Program-made: the position numbers and the translations under genes
NCBI RefSeq assembly: GCF_937999985.1
Contig: NZ_CALLDG010000171.1
Span: 1 to 18,849, forward strand
Direction of reading: 5' to 3'
Origin: an uncultured Corynebacterium sp.
Lineage (GTDB): Bacteria > Actinomycetota > Actinomycetes > Mycobacteriales > Mycobacteriaceae
DNA: 18,849 nt
Notes under the pieces: model-generated
Database searches by the model: none
What the model saw: only the letters and a program-made list of their open reading frames with translations
Told to the model about the DNA's origin: nothing
Shown here: in pieces, positions 15,548-18,849 of the stretch
Numbering within the stretch: position 1 is the stretch's first letter
Layout of the letters: every line of letters begins with the position of its first letter

Positions 15548-15607
15548 TTAGCTCTGTAGGAAGGGGGCTCTTCAATCGATGCCATCGCTCAAGGTTCAAC
15601 CTGGCAC

Positions 15608-16318
15608 TCAACCGATCAATCCGAGCCTTACTGCACTCGATGCCGCCATGTAGCCTCCCACAATTGCCGCGATCCACAGCAACGTCACTTTCGCTTCGTA
15701 CTCCAGCCGGCGGATGGCGCGCTCCAAACGATGAAAAATAGCCGGCCCCGCTGCGCCTGCAATGACAGCCATAAGAGTTGCCGGTAGGACCATGATGATG
15801 CAGTACCCCGCAATAAGCGCGGCCTTGCCGCTAAACCCGAAAGACATAGACTGGATAATTCCCATTGCGCCTAGGTAGGGCAACATCGTCGCAGCCTCGA
15901 CAACAGCAGCACCTAGCGCAAGCCCCACCATGCTAGTCGCGCTCAGTGACGCGCCCCGTGCAAGGCGAGAAGCCCGAATCTTCGGTACTTCGGCGCCGGC
16001 GGTCTGCGTGGCCGCGGGCTTTTTGGGGTTTGGCGAGAACACACCGAAGATGAAAAGCCCCGCGCCTAGAACAAGCGTCACCCACCGGAACCAATCAGTC
16101 TCGCTTGCTCCAGAAAGCCTCGATATCGCCGCATCGAACCCTAATAGAAGCGCAATACCAAGGGCGCAGTAGGCCGTGGCGATCGTAGCGAGATAGGTGC
16201 CCAACAGACCTAAACGCACTCGTCGCCACGCAACAATCAGGGCGATAGGGATTACAAGGGTTCCTGCACTCAAACTATCTACGAGTGCAAGACCTGCAAG
16301 GGGAAGGAAGTCTGACAT
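15608..16318 (-). CDS. SfLAP/GAP-family polytopic membrane protein
   Basis: This 236-residue integral membrane protein begins MSDFLPLAGLALVDSLSAGTLVIPIALIVAWRR, the typical opening of the SfLAP/GAP family (sulfolipid-1 addressing and glycopeptidolipid addressing proteins). About six hydrophobic segments are visible, with a cytosolic-type basic loop around residues 95-120. Characterised relatives help export surface glycolipids in mycobacteria. The lipid handled here is unknown. GGAGA stands 7 bp before ATG 16318; the longer frame from 16345 has no ribosome site. It is divergently arranged with a TetR regulator and two operator-like palindromes lie between them, which suggests TetR control of this exporter-like gene. 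Confidence 0.8.
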   Translation of the reverse strand: MSDFLPLAGLALVDSLSAGTLVIPIALIVAWRRVRLGLLGTYLATIATAYCALGIALLLGFDAAISRLSGASETDWFRWVTLVLGAGLFIFGVFSPNPKKPAATQTAGAEVPKIRASRLARGASLSATSMVGLALGAAVVEAATMLPYLGAMGIIQSMSFGFSGKAALIAGYCIIMVLPATLMAVIAGAAGPAIFHRLERAIRRLEYEAKVTLLWIAAIVGGYMAASSAVRLGLIG

Positions 16319-16383
16319 GGCATTCTCCGGTAGTCGGGTGTTCATCGGGGCCTCAGCTTCACAAAAGGCCTCAACCCCGCGTT

Positions 16384-16421
16384 ATACGTTCGTATTAATC
16401 GCGCGGTTGATACGATTGTAT
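16384..16421. promoter_or_regulatory. Two operator-like palindromes between the SfLAP and tetR genes
   Basis: ATACGTTCGTAT (16384-16395) and ATACGATTGTAT (16410-16421) share the outer ATACG/GTAT pattern and stand 26 bp apart. They lie in the 176-bp divergent gap beside a TetR gene, as expected for autoregulatory sites. A third palindrome, GAGTGCA-AC-TGCACTC (16436-16451), is closer to tetR and has a different sequence. Binding by this TetR is inference. Confidence 0.6.
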
Positions 16422-16494
16422 GAGACGCATTATGCGAGTGCAACTGCACTCATGAATGGCTCATCGCGTCTGAGCTACGGAAGATTGGAGTTCC

Positions 16495-17106
16495 ATGTCT
16501 GTTGATCGCAACACACCTATCACGGGCACCGCCGCAGTGATCGCTGATGCTGCCATTCGGGTAATGGTCAGTCAGGGCCTCGATGCCCTGAGCGTGCGCA
16601 ATGTCGCCACTGAGGCTGGCGTCGCACCTGGGACTGTCCAGTACCAGATGGGTAAACGGGACGACATCATCGCGAAAGCTTTTGTCAGGTCGTTGCAGCG
16701 CCAGGAGTCGCGGGCCCTTACTCAGACCGATGCGACGGATTTTCACACGGTCTTACACGGTCGCCTGGCTGAACTTTTGCCAATTGGCCCTGTCCAGCGC
16801 GAGGATTCCGCTGTGTGGGTCATTGTGGGAGCTGCAGCCTCGACGCGCGAATGGCTGGCTGGCTTATACGACGCCGAGGTCACGAAGTTTCGGGCGCGCG
16901 TGTCTGAAGGTCTCGAAGCAGCGCAACGTTTCGGAAAGTTGGCCCGAGGGCTGTCGCCTGAGCAAGGTGCTCGTCTTGTCACTGCACTGGTCAACGGGCT
17001 GACGATCGACTACCTCAATGCTCCTGTGGACTCGGCGAAGCAGTTGCTGGCCGACCTTGCTTCGGGACTCGCGCTGATTGTAGAACCCGGTTCTCCTAAA
17101 GACTAG
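16495..17106 (+). CDS. TetR-family transcriptional regulator
   Basis: This 203-residue protein has an N-terminal helix-turn-helix domain (about residues 12-60) with the TetR signature IADAAIRVMVSQGLDALSVRNVATEAGVAPGTVQYQMGKRDDI. An all-helical ligand-binding domain follows. The C-terminal core has WVIVGAAASTREWLAGLY and LVTALVNGLTIDYL, as in TetR_C dimerisation domains. The ligand is unknown. GGAG stands just before ATG 16495. The divergent SfLAP-family gene is the likely target, with the palindromes in the shared gap as sites. The stop codon directly abuts an IS3 remnant on the other strand, so downstream sequence was replaced at some point, but the protein looks full length. Confidence 0.88.
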   Translation: MSVDRNTPITGTAAVIADAAIRVMVSQGLDALSVRNVATEAGVAPGTVQYQMGKRDDIIAKAFVRSLQRQESRALTQTDATDFHTVLHGRLAELLPIGPVQREDSAVWVIVGAAASTREWLAGLYDAEVTKFRARVSEGLEAAQRFGKLARGLSPEQGARLVTALVNGLTIDYLNAPVDSAKQLLADLASGLALIVEPGSPKD

Positions 17107-17345
17107 GACGGTACTTGACTGGAAGATTCGGTGGTCATAGACAAACTGGAAGCGGATTACCAGCGTGTCTCTTCGGCAAAATATTTCGCAGCCTTGCGCA
17201 GGATGTCGCGTTCTTCGCGCAGCTTTGCGTTTCCACTTTCTAGCTGGCGGATTCGTTCGGAATCAGTCGTCGCCTTCGCCTTGTTACGCATGGTCTTCGT
17301 GCGGGAACGTTTGCCGGTGCCGTACTGCTTAAGCCAGGAGAAAAG
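17107..17345 (-). pseudogene. IS3-family transposase remnant (end of OrfA, start of OrfB)
   Basis: On the minus strand the C-terminal part of an IS3 OrfA is readable: SWLKQYGTG, then SERIRQLESGNAKLREERDILRKAAKYFAEETRW and a stop at 17157-17159. This carries the leucine-rich coiled coil that ends OrfA. In another frame, as usual for IS3 with programmed frameshifting, OrfB begins IRFQFVYDHRIFQSST and is cut off after about 16 residues at the tetR stop codon. The N-terminal DNA-binding half of OrfA and nearly all of OrfB, including the DDE catalytic core, are gone. It cannot move on its own. Confidence 0.8.
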
Positions 17346-17485
17346 TAAGGAACGAAGGTGTTGGCGCGCTTCCGCCACCGTGGAGTCAACGGGGTGGTGG
17401 ACGTGCTCGAGGGGCTGTGGGTGTAGCACGAACGCGACAAGCCCCGACCGTCTGCGTGGCGCAGCCGATCAGGGCTTGTACGTTG

Positions 17486-17558
17486 CTCCCCCAACTGGGC
17501 TCGAACCAGTGACCTTTCGATTAACAGTCGAATGCTCTGCCAACTGAGCTATAGGGGA
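17486..17558 (-). tRNA. tRNA-Asn (GTT)
   Basis: The minus strand folds into a complete 73-base cloverleaf. The acceptor stem TCCCCTA pairs with TGGGGGA. The anticodon stem has CTGTTAA as its loop, giving anticodon GTT. The T arm reads CTGG-TTCGAGC-CCAG. CCA is not encoded: the sequence after the discriminator G is CAA. Confidence 0.96.
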
Positions 17559-17793
17559 TTAAGTTGTGTGAGCTCGGGGTTTAACTCCCTTGCCCTGTGC
17601 AACGAGATCATACTCTATATGCCAACGGTACAAACAGACAAATCGGCTGTTCAGGGGATCATTTCTGGGTGATAGATAGGGGTGCGGTAGGGATTCGATG
17701 TATCGAAAGCGGGGTATATGAGTGCCCGTGCCGGGCGGTGTGGTTGAATCTTTTGTGAGCAAGCCACTCGGTTAGAGTGGTTTGGCTTCGCTG
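17559..17793. other. Intergenic spacer between two tRNA genes, with a small hairpin
   Basis: No gene is supported in these 235 bp. A 6-bp hairpin, CCACTC-GGTTA-GAGTGG (17764-17780), followed by TTT, stands 13 bp before the tRNA with anticodon CAU. It could be a weak terminator of upstream transcription or a processing element. Its loop GGTTAGAG also resembles a tRNA D-arm, probably by chance. Confidence 0.4.
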
Positions 17794-17867
17794 GGGGCTA
17801 TAGCTCAGTCGGTTAGAGCCGCGGACTCATAATCCGCTGGTCGCGGGTTCGAGCCCCGCTGGCCCCA
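17794..17867 (+). tRNA. tRNA with anticodon CAT (elongator Met or Ile2)
   Basis: A full cloverleaf is present. GGGGCTA pairs with TGGCCCC. The D arm is GCTC/GAGC. The anticodon stem GCGGA/TCCGC has the loop CTCATAA, giving anticodon CAT. The T arm is GCGGG-TTCGAGC-CCCGC and the discriminator base is A. CCA is not fully encoded. The three intact pairs next to the anticodon loop are not the three G-C pairs of initiator tRNA, and the acceptor pairs at its first position, so it is not initiator. Whether it is elongator Met or the lysidine-modified Ile2 species cannot be settled by eye. Confidence 0.95.
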
Positions 17868-17871
17868 CAGA

Positions 17872-18381
17872 GTTACCGGAAAAGGGCACGTCAGTGGCTC
17901 CGCTGCGGTGCGCGCGACGGGGTTGCGTAATTGTTTGCGTGTGGCCCCGTTGGCCGCGGAGGATCTGATGCGCGCATTGCTGCGCCGTCCGCTGAAGTAC
18001 ATCGATTCGATCGGTCGCCTGGGCGAGGTTGCGGTGATGACGGCCCCGGGTTCCTCGGAAGGGCTGGATCGCATGCTGGAGGCTTCGGGGCTGGAGCATG
18101 GCGTGTACCCGGAGACCGTCGCCGCCCGTATTTTGGCGCCGATTGGTTTCTATTCGCCGTCGCGGACGGCCGGTAATGTTTCCTGCCCGGCGCTTTTCCA
18201 GGTGATGTCTAATGACGCCGTCACTCCAACAAATGTCGCCCTCAAAGCCGCTGGCAAGGTTCGCCGCGCCACGGTTCACATTCACGAGGGCGGCCACTTC
18301 GACCCGTACGTGGAGCCGCTGTTCTCGGAGATTATTGAGGAGCAGCTGGCTTTTCTGCGAAAAGAAGTTCCGGTGGGGTAA
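17872..18381 (+). pseudogene. Alpha/beta hydrolase, C-terminal fragment
   Basis: An open frame of about 169 codons runs from the base region right after the tRNA to TAA at 18379. It carries the end of an alpha/beta-hydrolase fold: CPALFQVMSNDAVTP holds the likely acid residue, and HEGGHFDPYVEPLF holds the catalytic histidine. The nucleophile elbow (G-x-S-x-G) and the entire N-terminal half are missing. The earliest start codons (GTG 17908, ATG 17968) have no good ribosome site. Homology-like sequence seems to begin at GHVSGSAAVRATGLRN, a few codons after the tRNA. This suggests that a deletion or integration event at the tRNA 3' end removed the front of the gene. The substrate is unknown. Confidence 0.72.
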
Positions 18382-18522
18382 TGCGTCCTGAGTAGAACCA
18401 CCAAGAGACCAAACAGCCAGGAGAAACTGAACTAAACTGTTGCTGTTTCTATCTGATTAAAGATATAGAGTAAGGGATGGCATAGCTCTAGGCGAACGCT
18501 TTCAAGATTCTCGCCATGGGGA
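18382..18522. other. Intergenic region before the CRISPR array
   Basis: These 141 bp are AT-richer than the rest of the window. I see no supported gene. A hairpin GGCGA/TCGCC (18491-18495 with 18510-18514) is present. A short minus-strand reading frame here begins inside a CRISPR repeat and is not credible. I looked for a tracrRNA and found none with a full anti-repeat. Confidence 0.5.
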
Positions 18523-18558
18523 AATAGATTTTCTATCTCAAATCCATTTATTTTGTTC
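18523..18558 (+). repeat. Degenerate terminal CRISPR repeat
   Basis: This stretch contains TCTATCTCAAATCC, which matches the repeat core TCTATTCTCAAATCC with a single deleted T. Its last 13 bases match the repeat end at 7 positions, including the final TTC. The next intact repeat starts at 18587, leaving 28 bp (18559-18586), exactly the spacer length of this array. The register argues strongly for a decayed end repeat. The 5' part is diverged and the extended -10 motif is lost. Confidence 0.75.
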
Positions 18559-18586
18559 CGGTTTGCATGTAGTCTATGCAGTTTGC

Positions 18587-18849
18587 GCTGGGGATCTATT
18601 CTCAAATCCTCTGATATACTTCCCACGCCGGGGCGATACCCTCCAACGTGGCTGGGGATCTATTCTCAAATCCTCTGATATACTTCATTTATCAGTCGCC
18701 ACCCCCGATAGCGTGCTGGGGATCTATTCTCAAATCCTCTGATATACTTCGCTAGCGGCCGCCGCCCGCGCCTCCATAGCTGGGGATCTATTCTCAAATC
18801 CTCTGATATACTTCGGTTCCTGGGTAGCCCACGCCCGCTACCGCTGGGG
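18587..18849 (+). CRISPR. CRISPR array, probably type II-C, continuing past the window
   Basis: Four identical 36-bp repeats stand at 18587-18622, 18651-18686, 18715-18750 and 18779-18814, and a fifth begins at 18843. They start GCTGGGGATCTATTCTCAAA and end TCCTCTGATATACTTC. The four spacers are each exactly 28 bp and differ from one another; they are GC-rich while the repeats are not. From memory, the repeat agrees with the type II-C repeat of C. diphtheriae (CdCas9 crRNA) in 28 of 36 positions, including the CTGGGG start, TTCTCAAA and the CTGATA-ACTTC end. This predicts spacer-repeat crRNAs read on the plus strand. No cas gene or tracrRNA was found in the window; they should lie to the right. 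Confidence 0.97.
18612..18620 (+). promoter_or_regulatory. Extended -10 promoter motif inside each CRISPR repeat
   Basis: TGATATACT fits the extended -10 form TGn-TATAAT with one mismatch. It occurs at repeat positions 26-34, therefore also at 18676-18684, 18740-18748 and 18804-18812. Transcription would begin about 4-5 bases into each spacer, leaving a guide of about 24 bases. Repeat-borne promoters of this kind are known in Neisseria and Campylobacter II-C systems. Confidence 0.7.

Noticed and set aside
15009..15677. 222-residue minus-strand open frame
   Set aside because: It overlaps the SfLAP gene end and is antisense to the recognisable transporter fragment; composition and content look non-coding.
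17131..17547. Plus-strand open frame ending in GLEPVTFRLTVECSAN
   Set aside because: This is the familiar false protein from reading across tRNA-Asn in antisense. The rest is antisense to the IS3 remnant.
17827..18297. Minus-strand open frame ending in GLEPATSGL
   Set aside because: It is antisense to the hydrolase fragment and to a tRNA, and shows the same tRNA translation artefact.
18490..18546. Minus-strand tracrRNA candidate with GGATTTGAGA complementary to the repeat core
   Set aside because: Ten bases pair perfectly with the repeat, but the rest needs a 10-base bulge, and no tracrRNA-like hairpins or T-rich terminator follow. The exact 28-bp register favours a degenerate repeat.
18432..18626. 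64-residue minus-strand open frame
   Set aside because: It begins inside a CRISPR repeat, runs through a spacer and has no ribosome site or recognisable domain.

Overview
The window looks like a chromosomal segment of a Corynebacterium or close relative. The DNA is GC-rich. It carries a DnaG primase and an actinobacterial-type Dgt, a mycothiol-dependent formaldehyde dehydrogenase followed by its metallo-hydrolase partner, and a TPM-domain protein next to dgt, an arrangement I recall from Mycobacterium tuberculosis. The CRISPR repeat resembles, from memory, the type II-C repeat of C. diphtheriae. The species cannot be fixed from the sequence alone.

Positions 1-14281 are mostly core genome. 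They hold the 3' end of a PiT phosphate transporter, a convergent spacer with terminators and a 135-bp palindromic element, a TPM-domain membrane protein (minus), a divergent YdcF/SanA-like protein and dgt, a secreted guanyl-specific ribonuclease and a cholesterol-oxidase-like GMC oxidoreductase (both minus), dnaG, a small membrane protein whose stop shares a CTAG with the dnaG stop, the adhE/mscR-MBL formaldehyde pair, and a copA-csoR copper operon behind a textbook CsoR box. The copA promoter geometry predicts a leaderless mRNA.

Positions 14282-18849 are accessory and scarred. They hold a membrane-anchored Ltp-repeat protein (a family with phage superinfection-exclusion members), an internal fragment of a DASS/SLC13 transporter, a divergent SfLAP/GAP-family membrane protein and TetR regulator with two matching operator-like palindromes between them, an IS3-family transposase remnant cut off at the tetR stop codon, tRNA-Asn, a tRNA with anticodon CAU, the C-terminal part of an alpha/beta hydrolase that becomes readable within a few bases of that tRNA, and finally the edge of a CRISPR array.

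The array is the most interesting element. It has four identical 36-bp repeats (a fifth is cut by the window end) and spacers of exactly 28 bp. Each repeat ends in an extended -10 promoter motif, as in II-C systems where every repeat drives its own crRNA. A diverged repeat lies exactly one 28-bp spacer before the first intact repeat, so this is probably the distal (oldest) end. Leader, cas genes and tracrRNA should lie beyond the right edge; none was recognised here.
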